A DNA stretch of 64,000 nt from Leifsonia sp. Leaf264. GTDB taxonomy: Bacteria > Actinomycetota > Actinomycetes > Actinomycetales > Microbacteriaceae. How positions within the stretch are numbered: the stretch's first letter is position 1; every line of letters starts with the position of its first letter. The stretch is from contig NZ_LMMR01000001.1 of NCBI RefSeq assembly GCF_001422325.1, forward strand, positions 187,256 through 251,255. The letters are read 5' to 3'. The notes under the pieces are model-generated. The model ran no database searches. It saw nothing but the letters and a program-made list of their open reading frames with translations, and was not told where the DNA came from. A program made the position numbers and the translations under genes. This document shows positions 27,139 to 35,213 of this stretch, in pieces.

Positions 27139-27630
27139 CTACCAGTCTATGGGGCGCGTCTCGCCCAGCAGACAGGCTCCCTGACCCGTCGGATCGGCGA
27201 CGATGCCGTGATAGCCGCCCGACGCCGGGCCGTACTGGCCGACGAGGCACTCCGAGTTGAACAGTACGGACCACTGGATGCTGTCAGCCTGCAGGTCGAC
27301 GGCCGTGCGGTCGGGGGTCACCTGCATCGCGGCCTTGTCGAATCCCCCGGCGACCAGGGCATCGACGAAGTCGCGACCACCGGCGTTCGCGTTCGCTGCG
27401 ATGACGGCGTTGTTGACCATGTCGAAATAGGCGAGGTTCTCGTCGGCGGAGAGTCCGGGCTTCAGCACGGGGACAGCCGGCGTCGTCGGTGTCGGCGTCG
27501 CCGTCGGTGCGGCCGAGGTGGTCGTCGGTGTCGGTGTGGGAGCCGGTGTGGGCGACATGCAGGCGCTGAGCACGAGCGATGCGCCAGCCGCGACGATCAC
27601 GCCGGCAGCGATCCGATTCCGTCGAAGCAC
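27139..27630 (-). CDS. Small secreted lipoprotein of unknown function
   Basis: 163 residues from a GTG at 27630 (product begins MLRRNRIAAGVIV). Hydrophobic helix and lipobox VLSAC predict membrane anchoring, followed by a 35-residue Pro/Thr/Ala linker. The folded part of about 100 residues (LSADENLAYFDMVNNAVIAANANAG) has paired cysteines in FNSECLVGQYG and QGACLLGE and ends RPIDW. I recognise this arrangement upstream of ettA in related Microbacteriaceae but know no function. The stop TAG is five bases from the ettA ATG. Confidence 0.75.
   Translation of the reverse strand: MLRRNRIAAGVIVAAGASLVLSACMSPTPAPTPTPTTTSAAPTATPTPTTPAVPVLKPGLSADENLAYFDMVNNAVIAANANAGGRDFVDALVAGGFDKAAMQVTPDRTAVDLQADSIQWSVLFNSECLVGQYGPASGGYHGIVADPTGQGACLLGETRPIDW
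27144..27149 (-). promoter_or_regulatory. Predicted internal -10 box before ettA
   Basis: TAGACT on the minus strand sits within the last codons of the lipoprotein gene and ends ten bases before the ettA ATG. It would allow ettA expression independent of ssb. Confidence 0.4.
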
Positions 27631-27685
27631 GCTCCACCCCAGTCCGCCACCCCACGGAGGCACAGCCTCGAGTCTAGGGTCGGTG

Positions 27686-28186
27686 TCAGAACGGAGTGTC
27701 CTCCGCGCCGACGCCGACGAGCCCCGCTCCACCGGACCCGTCGACCAGCGGCGTCGCCCAGTCGGGCCGCTGCTCCTGGTCGGCGCCGGCCGAGGTCGTC
27801 GGCTCGTCGACGGGTGGTGTCGTTTCCGGGCGCAGCGCCTTCACGTAGGTGCTGGTGCCCCACGTCAGGTTGTGGCCGACAGCGTCTGCCTCGACGTCGA
27901 CCGCTGTGCCACGCCCCTTCTCGTTCTCCCAGGTGCGCACCCGCAGTCGCCCCGAGACGATCACGTTGTCGCCACGATGAACCGAGGCCTGCACGTGCTC
28001 CCCGAGAGCGCGGAACGCCTCGACGGTGAACCAGCTCGGGTCGGCATCGACCCAGGCGTTCCGCTTCCGGTCGAAGTACCGCTCGCTCGCCGCCACCCGG
28101 AACGTCACCTTGCGGGCGCCTCCGGGCAGGATTGTCGGCGTCGGGTCCGTGCCGACGTTCCCGATGATGGTGATACTGCTCGACAT
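27686..28186 (-). CDS. ssb: Single-stranded DNA-binding protein
   Basis: 166 residues. The first 110 form an OB fold of the SSB type (MSSSITIIGNVGTDP, VTFRVAASERYFDR, GDNVIVSGRLRVRTWE). The tail is Pro/Glu/Asp-rich but does not end in the canonical DDDIPF; it ends GAEDTPF, an acidic variant of the protein-interaction tip. The ATG is preceded by GGAGGA. Because actinobacteria usually have a second, replication-linked ssb near rpsF, this copy could be the auxiliary one. Confidence 0.9.
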   Translation of the reverse strand: MSSSITIIGNVGTDPTPTILPGGARKVTFRVAASERYFDRKRNAWVDADPSWFTVEAFRALGEHVQASVHRGDNVIVSGRLRVRTWENEKGRGTAVDVEADAVGHNLTWGTSTYVKALRPETTPPVDEPTTSAGADQEQRPDWATPLVDGSGGAGLVGVGAEDTPF

Positions 28187-28404
28187 GGCTTCCTCCGTGT
28201 TCTCGACGTCCTTGCAGCGCTCGCTGCCGGGACGCGGCCCGCGCCCGTCGCACTCGTGCCTGAAAGCGACGGAGCGGGCCGCGCGGATCCATGTTCGCCG
28301 CGGCAGCCTGAGGCGTAGGAGCTGCATCCGCAGTCCGTCGGATCCCGGCTCCGATGTGCTGGGTGGGGAGGAGTCACACGCCGCCGCGCGTCGGCGCCGA
28401 GCCC

Positions 28405-28410
28405 TAGGCT
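28405..28410 (+). promoter_or_regulatory. Predicted leaderless promoter -10 box of the aldo/keto reductase gene
   Basis: TAGGCT is followed by GGCGTC and the ATG at 28417. The rest of the 230-base gap to ssb (28187-28416) holds no other feature that I can support. Confidence 0.5.
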
Positions 28411-28416
28411 GGCGTC

Positions 28417-29424
28417 ATGAGCTATGTCGCTGCCCCCACCCGCTATGACGAGATGACCTACCGCCGCACCGGACGCAGCGGCCTGAAGCTTCCGGCGCTG
28501 TCGCTGGGCCTCTGGCACAACTTCGGTGACGAGCGCTCGACCGACGTGCAGCGCGCGATCCTGCGTCGCGCCTTCGACCTCGGCATCACGCACTTCGACC
28601 TGGCCAACAACTACGGTCCGCCCTACGGATCGGCCGAGACCAACTTCGGCCGCATCTTCGCGGAGGACTTCCGCGGCTACCGCGACGAGGTCATCATCTC
28701 GAGCAAGGCCGGCTACGACATGTGGCCGGGCCCGTACGGTGACTTCGGCTCGCGCAAGTACCTGCTCTCATCGCTCGACCAGTCGCTCGGGCGCCTGGGA
28801 CTCGATTACGTCGACATCTTCTACTCGCACCGCCCCGACCCCGAGACTCCCATCGAGGAGACCATGGGAGCGCTCGCGAGCGCCGTGCAGCAGGGAAAGG
28901 CGCTCTACGTCGGCATCTCGAACTACGACCCCGAGCAGACCAAGGCCGCTGCGGCAGCGCTGGCCGAGCACAAGATCCCCCTGACGATCCACCAGCCGCG
29001 GTACTCCATGTTCGATCGCCACATCGAGGACGGCCTGTTCCCCGTGCTCGACGAGCTCGGAACCGGCAGCATCGTGTTCTCCCCGCTCGCCCAGGGCCTG
29101 CTCACCGACCGCTACCTCGACGGCAAGGTTCCGTCGGACTCGCGCGCGGCCACCAGTCGCTTCCTCTCCGAGGACAGCATCGACTCCGACTACCTCGAAC
29201 GTCTTCAGGGCCTGAAGGCCGTGGCGGATGCCCGTGGCCAGTCCATCGCACAGCTCGCCCTGTCGTGGGTCCTGCGGCACGCGACCGTCACGAGCGCCCT
29301 CGTGGGCGCGTCGAGCGTGGCCCAACTGGAGCAGAACGTCGCTGCCCTCGAGGCCCCGGCCCTGACGGCGGACGAGATCGCCGCGATCGAGCCCTTCGCC
29401 GTTCACGGCACCGGCCAGCGCTAG
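28417..29424 (+). CDS. Aldo/keto reductase (YghZ/Gpr subgroup)
   Basis: 335 residues. The catalytic tetrad is complete: Asp 61 and Tyr 66 in DLANNYGPP, Lys 97 in SSKAGY and His 138 in YSHRPD. The long first loop and the text GPPYGSAETNFG identify the YghZ subgroup (L-glyceraldehyde 3-phosphate reductase in E. coli), which detoxifies aldehydes such as methylglyoxal with NADPH. The substrate here is inferred from that subgroup. The EamA exporter gene begins three bases after its stop. Confidence 0.93.
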   Translation: MSYVAAPTRYDEMTYRRTGRSGLKLPALSLGLWHNFGDERSTDVQRAILRRAFDLGITHFDLANNYGPPYGSAETNFGRIFAEDFRGYRDEVIISSKAGYDMWPGPYGDFGSRKYLLSSLDQSLGRLGLDYVDIFYSHRPDPETPIEETMGALASAVQQGKALYVGISNYDPEQTKAAAAALAEHKIPLTIHQPRYSMFDRHIEDGLFPVLDELGTGSIVFSPLAQGLLTDRYLDGKVPSDSRAATSRFLSEDSIDSDYLERLQGLKAVADARGQSIAQLALSWVLRHATVTSALVGASSVAQLEQNVAALEAPALTADEIAAIEPFAVHGTGQR

Positions 29425-29426
29425 GG

Positions 29427-30377
29427 GTGGGCTACCTCTACGCCCTGGCCGCGGCCCTGCTGTTCGGCATGAACGGCTCGGTCACCAAGGTGATCGTGGA
29501 GGCCGGCATCACCCCGGCACAGCTGACGTTCTGGAGAGTGGCATCCGTCACGGTCATCGCCGGTGCCATCCTGCTGGTGACCAACCGTGCCGCCTTCCGC
29601 ATCACGGGGCGCCAGCTCGCCGTCATGGCGGCGCTCGGCATCTTCGGCGTGGCCCTGCTGCAGTGGACCTACGCCGTGGCTGTCAGCCTTCTTCCCGTCG
29701 GCATCGCCCTGCTGCTCGAGTACCTGGCCGTGCTCGCCGTCGCGGTGATAGCGCGGGTGGTCTTCAAGGAGCGGGTCAAGCCGCGCATCTGGGCGGCCAT
29801 CGGACTCGTGCTCGGCGGCCTCGCGATCGTGGCGCAGATCGGCCAGTCGACGCTGAACGTCGTCGGAGTGCTGTTCGCGCTCGCCGCAGCGGCCACCCTC
29901 ACCGTCTACTTCGTGGTGGGCGAGCGCCAGGTGGGGGCGACATCGCCCCTTGCTGTCGGATTCTGGTCGATGGGCTTCGCCGCGCTGTTCTGGGGCGTCT
30001 TCAGCGGGTGGTGGCAGGTCGATCCCGCCCTGCTCAACTCCACCGTCTCCCTCGGAGGCAACCTCTCGAACGTCTGGGTGCCGCTCGTCCTCCCGCTGCT
30101 GTGGAACGCCGTACTCGGATCGTTCGCGCCGTTCCTGCTGTCCCTGCTCGCACTGAAGCACCTCACGGCGACGGCGGCGGGAATCACGGCGTCGTCGGAG
30201 GTGCTGTTCGCCTTCGGAGTGGCGTGGCTCTGGCTCGGCGAGACCCTGACGGCGGTGCAACTGCTCGGCGTGGCCCTCGTGACAGTCGGTATCGTCCTCG
30301 CACAGACCGCACGGGCCGGCAAGGTCCTCGATGCCGATCTCGCCACGGGCACCCTCGCCGCGGAACGACTGTTCTGA
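29427..30377 (+). CDS. EamA/DMT-family exporter
   Basis: 316 residues with ten predicted membrane helices in two repeated halves, each ending in the EamA pattern (ALLLEYLAVLAVAVIARVVFKE and the second-half AGITASSEVLFAFGVAWLWLGE in outline). Drug/metabolite transporters of this type export amino acids or other small metabolites. The start is a GTG three bases after the reductase stop, giving MGYLYALAAALLFG; longer upstream frames lie within the reductase gene. Substrate unknown. Confidence 0.88.
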   Translation: MGYLYALAAALLFGMNGSVTKVIVEAGITPAQLTFWRVASVTVIAGAILLVTNRAAFRITGRQLAVMAALGIFGVALLQWTYAVAVSLLPVGIALLLEYLAVLAVAVIARVVFKERVKPRIWAAIGLVLGGLAIVAQIGQSTLNVVGVLFALAAAATLTVYFVVGERQVGATSPLAVGFWSMGFAALFWGVFSGWWQVDPALLNSTVSLGGNLSNVWVPLVLPLLWNAVLGSFAPFLLSLLALKHLTATAAGITASSEVLFAFGVAWLWLGETLTAVQLLGVALVTVGIVLAQTARAGKVLDADLATGTLAAERLF

Positions 30378-30477
30378 GCTGCGCCGCCCCTTCCGGGACC
30401 GGATGTCGGTGGGTGCTCCTAGCCTGATGACACAGGAGAAAGCACGCACGGGCCGGCCGACAGCGAGGAGTACGCAC

Positions 30478-30735
30478 ATGACCGCAACGATGGAGATCCG
30501 CTCCCTGCGGCAGGGGATCGCCCTCGACGCCCGGGTTCCCGGCCTGGCCTTCGCACCGGTCCGCGCCGAGCTGTGGCGGGTCGTCACCGATCGCGGCGAG
30601 GTCCGCGGTCACATCGAGCACCTCGGCGCCGATGAGCTGGGGCGCTACGTCGCCAGGTTCTCGCGCGGCGGATCGCGCTCCATCGTGATTGGCGAGTTCT
30701 GGACGGCACAGGCCGCCGCGGAGTGCTTCGCCTAG
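30478..30735 (+). CDS. Small conserved actinobacterial protein
   Basis: 85 residues, soluble and basic-acidic balanced, with no known motif. It reads as a compact alpha/beta protein (LWRVVTDRGEVRGHIEHLG, RYVARFSRGGSRSIVIGEFW). The ATG has GAGGAG seven bases upstream, and a TAGCCT box at about 30420 could be its -10. Its own ribosome site and coding-like third-position GC support a real gene. Function unknown. Confidence 0.65.
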   Translation: MTATMEIRSLRQGIALDARVPGLAFAPVRAELWRVVTDRGEVRGHIEHLGADELGRYVARFSRGGSRSIVIGEFWTAQAAAECFA

Positions 30736-30818
30736 CCCCACGGGCGGGGACGAACGCTCTGCCGCACGCGGCTTCGGGCACGCCGGGCGCTGCTCCCAGC
30801 ATCCGTTCCCGGCGCGGG

Positions 30819-30824
30819 TAAAGT
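30819..30824 (+). promoter_or_regulatory. Predicted leaderless promoter -10 box
   Basis: TAAAGT ends seven bases before the ATG at 30832. This decides the start: the alternative GTG at 30823 lies inside the box. Confidence 0.55.
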
Positions 30825-30831
30825 GCGCCAC

Positions 30832-31560
30832 ATGCAGTGGATCACGGACTTCTTCAACTGGCTCTTCTCGGATGACGCACGCCCCACGCTCTTCGCAGCC
30901 GGAGTGCTCGTCGTCGCCATGGTGCTCTCTGCGCTGCTCGCAGCCTGGATCGCACGCGCCGCCGTCCGCAGTCTCATCGAACAACGCGACCGCGAGGTGA
31001 AGGCGACGGCTGTCGCCGCCCTCATCGATGCCGCAACCGAGTCCTCGGTCTGGAACTCCCTCACGCCGCAAGAGCAGGTGCTCGCCGACCGCGCTGTCGG
31101 CGAGGCCGACATCCGGGTTCGGATGCTCCCCATCCGCGGAGCGGCCGTCGCTGCGAACTGGGCCGCCCACCAGCTGCACGAGATGAAGCGGGCATCGGCG
31201 ACCTTCGGCTATGAACTGGAGCCTGCAGTCGTCGAGTTCCGGGATCGCCTCGTCGACTGGCAGAAGCGTCCGGCTCGCGCCCGCAAGCTCTTCCAGACCG
31301 ACCTCGATCGCTGGAAGGTCATGAACACCGCCGCGGAGAAGGCCCTCCTCGCGGAGCAGGACGCCTGGGTCGCCGAGCAGCACCACCAGCAGTTCGACCC
31401 GGCGCCGGCGACGACACCGTACACACCCGCCGTGGTTCCCGCTGCAGCGTCGGCGACATCCGCTCCATCGACCGAGACCCAGCAGCTCCTCGACGACGTC
31501 TCGGCGCTCCCGGCCCGACGCGGTGGCGACGATCGCACCGACGTCATCACGACGGCGTAG
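30832..31560 (+). CDS. Single-helix membrane protein with helical cytoplasmic domain
   Basis: 242 residues. One membrane helix (about 17-39, LFAAGVLVVAMVLSALLAAWI) is followed by a charged, largely helical region of about 130 residues (VRSLIEQRDREVKATAVAALIDAATE) and a Pro/Ala/Ser-rich C-terminus. It resembles a membrane-tethered scaffold but I do not recognise the family. A strong terminator follows the stop at about 15 bases. Confidence 0.7.
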   Translation: MQWITDFFNWLFSDDARPTLFAAGVLVVAMVLSALLAAWIARAAVRSLIEQRDREVKATAVAALIDAATESSVWNSLTPQEQVLADRAVGEADIRVRMLPIRGAAVAANWAAHQLHEMKRASATFGYELEPAVVEFRDRLVDWQKRPARARKLFQTDLDRWKVMNTAAEKALLAEQDAWVAEQHHQQFDPAPATTPYTPAVVPAAASATSAPSTETQQLLDDVSALPARRGGDDRTDVITTA

Positions 31561-31572
31561 TCACCCGGGTCC

Positions 31573-31616
31573 ACGAGAAGGGGAGGACAGGTCTCGACCT
31601 GTCCTCCCCTTCTCGT
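31573..31616. terminator. Strong bidirectional terminator
   Basis: A perfect 20-base inverted repeat with a four-base CTCG loop (arms 31573-31592 and 31597-31616) separates the converging membrane-protein gene and nadE. It is the longest uninterrupted stem I found in the window. Confidence 0.85.
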
Positions 31617-31659
31617 CACCCTGCGACGCGCAGCGCTGGAACGCCGGCGGCGACCACGG

Positions 31660-32490
31660 TCAGTGCGACGGCTTCCACCAGGTCTCGAACGGGCTCACCG
31701 GATCACGCCGCTTGTGCTGCGTGGCGAGGTAGCGGTTCTCGATCGCCTCGGCCACATCGTCGGCCACCTCACGGCCCTCGAGGAAGTTGTCGATGTCGGT
31801 GTAGCTGAGTCCGAGATTCGCCTCGTCGGTCTGGCCGGGATTCTCGTCGAGAAGGTCGGCGGTCGGGGCCTTGGCTGAGAGCACATCGGGAGCTCCGAGG
31901 TACTGCAGCATGGCACGGCCCTGCCGCTTCGTGAGGCCCGAGAGCGGCAGGATGTCGGCACCGCCGTCGCCGAACTTCGTGAAGAAGCCCGTCACGGCCT
32001 CGGCCGCGTGGTCGGTTCCGACGACGAGAAGCCCGTGCTGACCCGCGATCGCGTACTGCGCGATCATGCGTGCCCTGGCCTTCACGTTGCCCTTGTTGAA
32101 GTCGGACAAGGGCTCGTCCATCGCGTCGGCGTACTCCGCGGCGAAGGCATCGGCGCTGGCATGGATGTTGAACTCGGCACGAGCCCGAGGCCGGATGAAC
32201 TCGAGCGCGAGTTGGGCGTCGGCTTCATCGGCCTGGATCCGGTACGGCAGCCGCACCGCGATGAAGGCCGCATCCGCCCCCTCGGCAGCCAGTCTCTCGA
32301 CCGCGAGCTGGCAGAGTCGGCCAGCCAGAGTCGAGTCCTGACCCCCGCTGATGCCGAGAACGAAGCCGCGGGTACCGGCTCGCTTGGTGTACTCGGTGAG
32401 GAACTCGACCCGGCGCTCCACCTCCCCCGCGGGATCGATCGTCGCCTGCACGTTCAGTTCCTGGATGATCTGTGCCTGAAGCTCTCGCAT
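31660..32490 (-). CDS. nadE: Ammonia-dependent NAD synthetase
   Basis: 276 residues. The PP-loop SGGQDS (48-53) activates deamido-NAD with ATP, and the block [22 protein letters not shown] binds the substrate; both match the short NH3-dependent form (about 275 residues), without the glutaminase domain. It makes NAD from nicotinate adenine dinucleotide in the last step of the pathway. The ATG is preceded directly by a TAGATT box, suggesting leaderless expression. Confidence 0.96.
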   Translation of the reverse strand: MRELQAQIIQELNVQATIDPAGEVERRVEFLTEYTKRAGTRGFVLGISGGQDSTLAGRLCQLAVERLAAEGADAAFIAVRLPYRIQADEADAQLALEFIRPRARAEFNIHASADAFAAEYADAMDEPLSDFNKGNVKARARMIAQYAIAGQHGLLVVGTDHAAEAVTGFFTKFGDGGADILPLSGLTKRQGRAMLQYLGAPDVLSAKAPTADLLDENPGQTDEANLGLSYTDIDNFLEGREVADDVAEAIENRYLATQHKRRDPVSPFETWWKPSH

Positions 32491-32496
32491 GCTTCG

Positions 32497-32502
32497 AATC
32501 TA
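32497..32502 (-). promoter_or_regulatory. Predicted leaderless promoter -10 box of nadE
   Basis: TAGATT on the minus strand, then CGAAGC, then the nadE ATG. The box lies between nadE and the lipoprotein stop at 32525, so nadE does not depend on the upstream gene. Confidence 0.6.
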
Positions 32503-32524
32503 CTGCGCGCTCGTTTCGGACTCG

Positions 32525-32935
32525 TTACCCCTCCGGATAGTCCATGGCGACGATCTTCGCGCTCCAGGGGCAGTAGGTGTCGCTGGTGAGGGTCTCGTCC
32601 TCGACGAAGGAGGGCAGGCCGTCGCACACCTCGGTGGTGACGTCGGCGAACTCGAGGGTCGTCGGGTCGATATGCCAGTGCCAGCCCGTGTTCACCTCGG
32701 GATCAGGTCGCACGATCTTCCCGACGGGAATCGCCGCGATCTCCTCACCGTCGAAGAGTCGCTGCGCATGGTCGATGAGCTCCGGCGTGACGAGCTCGAT
32801 GCGGAAGGTCTCATCCACCACCTGGAAGGTGGCGACGGGGCGCCCGGAGCCGGCGCGCTCGTCGCCGGCACACCCCGCCGTTCCCGCGAGTACGGCGACA
32901 ATGACGATGACGGATGCAGCGAGTCCACGACGCAT
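32525..32935 (-). CDS. Lipoprotein with BP74-like domain
   Basis: 136 residues. A signal peptide ends in the lipobox AGTAGC (Cys about 22). The mature part (TFRIELVTPELIDHAQRLF, IPVGKIV, GWHWHIDP, EVCDGLPSFVEDE, CPWSAKIV) closely resembles the N-terminal domain of the Dictyostelium protein BP74, also found in scattered bacteria. Two conserved cysteines (in VCDG and YCPW) may pair outside the cell. Function is unknown in bacteria. It is divergent from the antiporter gene. Confidence 0.72.
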   Translation of the reverse strand: MRRGLAASVIVIVAVLAGTAGCAGDERAGSGRPVATFQVVDETFRIELVTPELIDHAQRLFDGEEIAAIPVGKIVRPDPEVNTGWHWHIDPTTLEFADVTTEVCDGLPSFVEDETLTSDTYCPWSAKIVAMDYPEG

Positions 32936-33052
32936 GCAGCCCAGTGTGGCAGCCCCGCGCTGTGGCGACCTACCCCTCGCGCGGCTCGCCGCTATCATCC
33001 GAAGACGGCACCCGCCGTATCGGTAGTTCCCCAGCTTCCAGTCGGAGGATCC

Positions 33053-34273
33053 ATGGACGTTTCCTTGGGCACCATGGTGCTCGTACCGGCGATCGCTGTC
33101 GCGGCACCACTGCTCGCCCGGCTCTTCGGGCGCCTCGTACCGATACCGCTCGTGGTCTTCGAGATCCTGCTGGGCCTGCTGCTCGGTCCTGCCGTGCTCG
33201 GCTGGGTGCACTCCGACGACTTCGTGCACCTGTTGTCGGAGTTCGGGCTCGCCATGCTGTTCTTCCTCGCCGGCAACGAGATCGACTTCGCCACGATCAA
33301 GGGACGACCGCTCAAGAGGGCGACTCTCGGGTGGCTGATCTCGCTCGTCGCCGGGGTGATCATCGGCATCGCATTGGCGCCCACCTTCGGCGCTGGCATC
33401 TTCATCGGCGTCGCCCTGACCTCGACCGCACTGGGCACCCTGCTGCCGGTGCTGCGGGATGCCGGCGAGCTCAAGACGCCCTTCGGAATCGCCGTCCTCG
33501 CCGTCGGTGCCGTCGGAGAATTCGGTCCGCTCCTTGCCATCTCCTTGTTCCTCAGCGGCCGGACGCCCGGCGTCGCCGCTGTCGTGCTGATCGCGTTCGC
33601 CGCCATCGCCGGCATCGCCATCTGGCTGGCGGCCAAGGGCTACGGGCGCCGACTGCACCTGATCGTCACGTCCACCTTGCACACCAGCGGCCAGTTCGCC
33701 GTTCGGCTCGTCATCTTCATCCTGCTCGCCTTGGCGGCATTGAGCATCGCCCTCGGGCTCGACATGCTCCTCGGCGCATTCGCGGCCGGCATCCTGTACA
33801 GACTCCTGCTCACGGGTGCACCCGAGAAGGATGCCGAGATCATCGAGTCGAAGCTGGAGGCGGTGGGCTATGGCTTCCTAGTCCCCATCTTCTTCATCAA
33901 CACCGGCATCACCTTCGACCTCGCCGCGCTGCTGGGCGACATGCGCAACCTGCTTCTGCTGCCGATCTTCCTGCTCTTGTTCCTCCTCGTGCGCGGCCTG
34001 CCGAGTGTCATCGCAGCTCCACCGGGATCGGCTCGCGTCGACAGGGTGGCCATCGGCCTGCTCGGCGCCACGGCGCTGCCGATCATCGTCGCCGTCACCA
34101 GTATCGGAGTCGACGAGGGCGATCTCTCGACGGGGACCGCGGCGTCTCTCGTCGGCGCCGGCCTGCTGAGCGTGCTCCTGTTCCCGCTGCTCGGGCTGGC
34201 CTTCCGCAAGCGCTCGCCCGACTACACACCCGCCGGACCGCAGGAGGATGCGTTCATCGCCGACGAGGCGTGA
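33053..34273 (+). CDS. Cation/proton antiporter, CPA2/KefB-like
   Basis: 406 residues with about twelve hydrophobic helices and no C-terminal TrkA domain. The motif GLAMLFFLAGNEIDF and the following GVALTSTALGTLLPVL fit the Na+/H+ exchanger core, where a conserved acidic pair or Asn-Glu binds the cation. It likely exchanges Na+ or K+ for protons. ATG 33053 has CGGAGGA upstream; the frame extending to 32489 covers the divergent promoter region and is not coding. Confidence 0.88.
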   Translation: MDVSLGTMVLVPAIAVAAPLLARLFGRLVPIPLVVFEILLGLLLGPAVLGWVHSDDFVHLLSEFGLAMLFFLAGNEIDFATIKGRPLKRATLGWLISLVAGVIIGIALAPTFGAGIFIGVALTSTALGTLLPVLRDAGELKTPFGIAVLAVGAVGEFGPLLAISLFLSGRTPGVAAVVLIAFAAIAGIAIWLAAKGYGRRLHLIVTSTLHTSGQFAVRLVIFILLALAALSIALGLDMLLGAFAAGILYRLLLTGAPEKDAEIIESKLEAVGYGFLVPIFFINTGITFDLAALLGDMRNLLLLPIFLLLFLLVRGLPSVIAAPPGSARVDRVAIGLLGATALPIIVAVTSIGVDEGDLSTGTAASLVGAGLLSVLLFPLLGLAFRKRSPDYTPAGPQEDAFIADEA

Positions 34274-34303
34274 GGCGCCGAGTGCCACCGCTGGGCTCCT
34301 TTT

Positions 34304-34735
34304 CTAGGTCACCAGAAAGCGGTCATGCCAGGACGCACCGAGGCGGGCGATCGTCGCGATGGCATGGCAGTTCGCACAACGCACATCGCACTTGTCGATC
34401 TCGGCGCTGATCGCCGTCAGGCTACGACCGGTTCGGATCATCGTGCTGACCGCATCCAGCTTCGTTCCGCGCACATGATCGAACTGAAGAACACGGATGT
34501 CCGCGATACCGCAATCGACACAGCCCGCGGCAAAACGCCGGGCGACCAGAGCCCGCGCCTCGTTGCGCCGAGCATCGCGAGAACGCCGGACGTTCTCCAT
34601 ATGTCTTTCACGATGGTCGAGGTAATGCTGATGCTGGCATTCTCGACAATACGAATGGAGGCCGTCAGCGGTCTTCGCCGAGGTGTTGAACTCCGAGGAA
34701 GGCTTGACTGCTGAGCAACGGAAGCATCGCTTCAT
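34304..34735 (-). CDS. HNH-type zinc-finger endonuclease-like protein
   Basis: 143 residues. Two Cys4 ribbons are visible: CFRC...CREC near the N-terminus and CVDC...CANCH in the second half. The nuclease-like His is in LQFDHVRGTK and the Asn-His in CANCHAIAT, matching small stand-alone HNH proteins common in phages and actinobacteria. Base composition is lower in GC than its neighbours (about 57-58% by my count in 34561-34680), which suggests acquisition. It sits 51 bases from a tRNA-Arg. Target and role unknown. Confidence 0.75.
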   Translation of the reverse strand: MKRCFRCSAVKPSSEFNTSAKTADGLHSYCRECQHQHYLDHRERHMENVRRSRDARRNEARALVARRFAAGCVDCGIADIRVLQFDHVRGTKLDAVSTMIRTGRSLTAISAEIDKCDVRCANCHAIATIARLGASWHDRFLVT

Positions 34736-34741
34736 GCAGCC

Positions 34742-34747
34742 ACGCTA
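34742..34747 (-). promoter_or_regulatory. Predicted leaderless promoter -10 box of the HNH gene
   Basis: TAGCGT, then GGCTGC, then the ATG at 34735 on the minus strand. The box lies between the HNH gene and the tRNA. Confidence 0.5.
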
Positions 34748-34786
34748 TGGCGACCAGACGACATCAGAATCGCGACGGGGCGAAAG

Positions 34787-34859
34787 TGCCTCCGGCAGGA
34801 ATCGAACCCGCGACACAAGGGGTAGAAACCCTCTGCTCTATCCGCTGAGCTACGGAGGC
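34787..34859 (-). tRNA. tRNA-Arg (anticodon UCU)
   Basis: The minus strand folds as a complete 73-base cloverleaf without encoded CCA: acceptor GCCTCCG/CGGAGGC, D-stem GCTC/GAGC, anticodon stem GAGGG/CCCTT with loop TTTCTAC, and T-arm GCGGG-TTCGATT-CCTGC. The anticodon (34826-34824) is TCT, reading AGA, a rare codon in this high-GC genome. Confidence 0.93.
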
Positions 34860-34868
34860 AACCGCTCC

Positions 34869-34874
34869 AGTGTA
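34869..34874 (-). promoter_or_regulatory. Predicted -10 box of tRNA-Arg
   Basis: TACACT on the minus strand ends nine bases before the mature tRNA 5' end and lies just after the thioredoxin-like gene, giving the tRNA its own promoter. Confidence 0.5.
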
Positions 34875-34889
34875 TTCGCAGGCAGCCGC

Positions 34890-35150
34890 TCAGAGCGCCT
34901 TCGCCGCGGCGACGAGCACTTGGGCCAGGGTCGGCACCCCTGCGGCCCGGAACACCTCTGAGCCGTCAGCCGACCGCACGATCATGGTCGGCGTGGAACG
35001 GATGTTCTCGGCCTCGGCGACCTCGATGTTGTTCGCGACGTCGTACTCCGCGACCTCGGCATCCGGAACCAGACGCGCGGCCTCGGCGACGACGGCCCTG
35101 GTCTGCATGCAGGGCTCGCAGAAGGCTGAGGTGTAGAGCTCGAGCAGCAT
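34890..35150 (-). CDS. Thioredoxin-like protein
   Basis: 86 residues, a minimal thioredoxin/glutaredoxin fold. The redox motif CEPC (11-14) follows the first strand (LLELYTSAF), and the cis-proline loop reads RSTPTMIV. The protein is short of full thioredoxin (about 105) and resembles small actinobacterial thioredoxin-like proteins that reduce disulfides in the cytosol. Its promoter is back to back with that of orn. Confidence 0.85.
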   Translation of the reverse strand: MLLELYTSAFCEPCMQTRAVVAEAARLVPDAEVAEYDVANNIEVAEAENIRSTPTMIVRSADGSEVFRAAGVPTLAQVLVAAAKAL

Positions 35151-35156
35151 CCTTCC

Positions 35157-35162
35157 AGTCTA
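35157..35162 (-). promoter_or_regulatory. Predicted leaderless promoter -10 box of the thioredoxin-like gene
   Basis: TAGACT, GGAAGG, ATG on the minus strand. The GGAAGG might also work as a ribosome site in a longer message. Confidence 0.55.
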
Positions 35163-35201
35163 CGGATCCGCGCCGGCTGATCGAGTGTCGCCCGGCGCAC
35201 G

Positions 35202-35207
35202 TAGACT
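35202..35207 (+). promoter_or_regulatory. Predicted leaderless promoter -10 box of orn
   Basis: TAGACT, CGCCTC, ATG at 35214. It uses the same hexamer as the divergent thioredoxin promoter, 40 bases away. Confidence 0.6.
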
Positions 35208-35213
35208 CGCCTC

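Noticed and set aside
34304-34860. Possible integrated element or defence island at the tRNA-Arg
   Set aside because: Only one HNH gene is present, with no integrase, methylase or duplicated tRNA end; neighbours are core genes.
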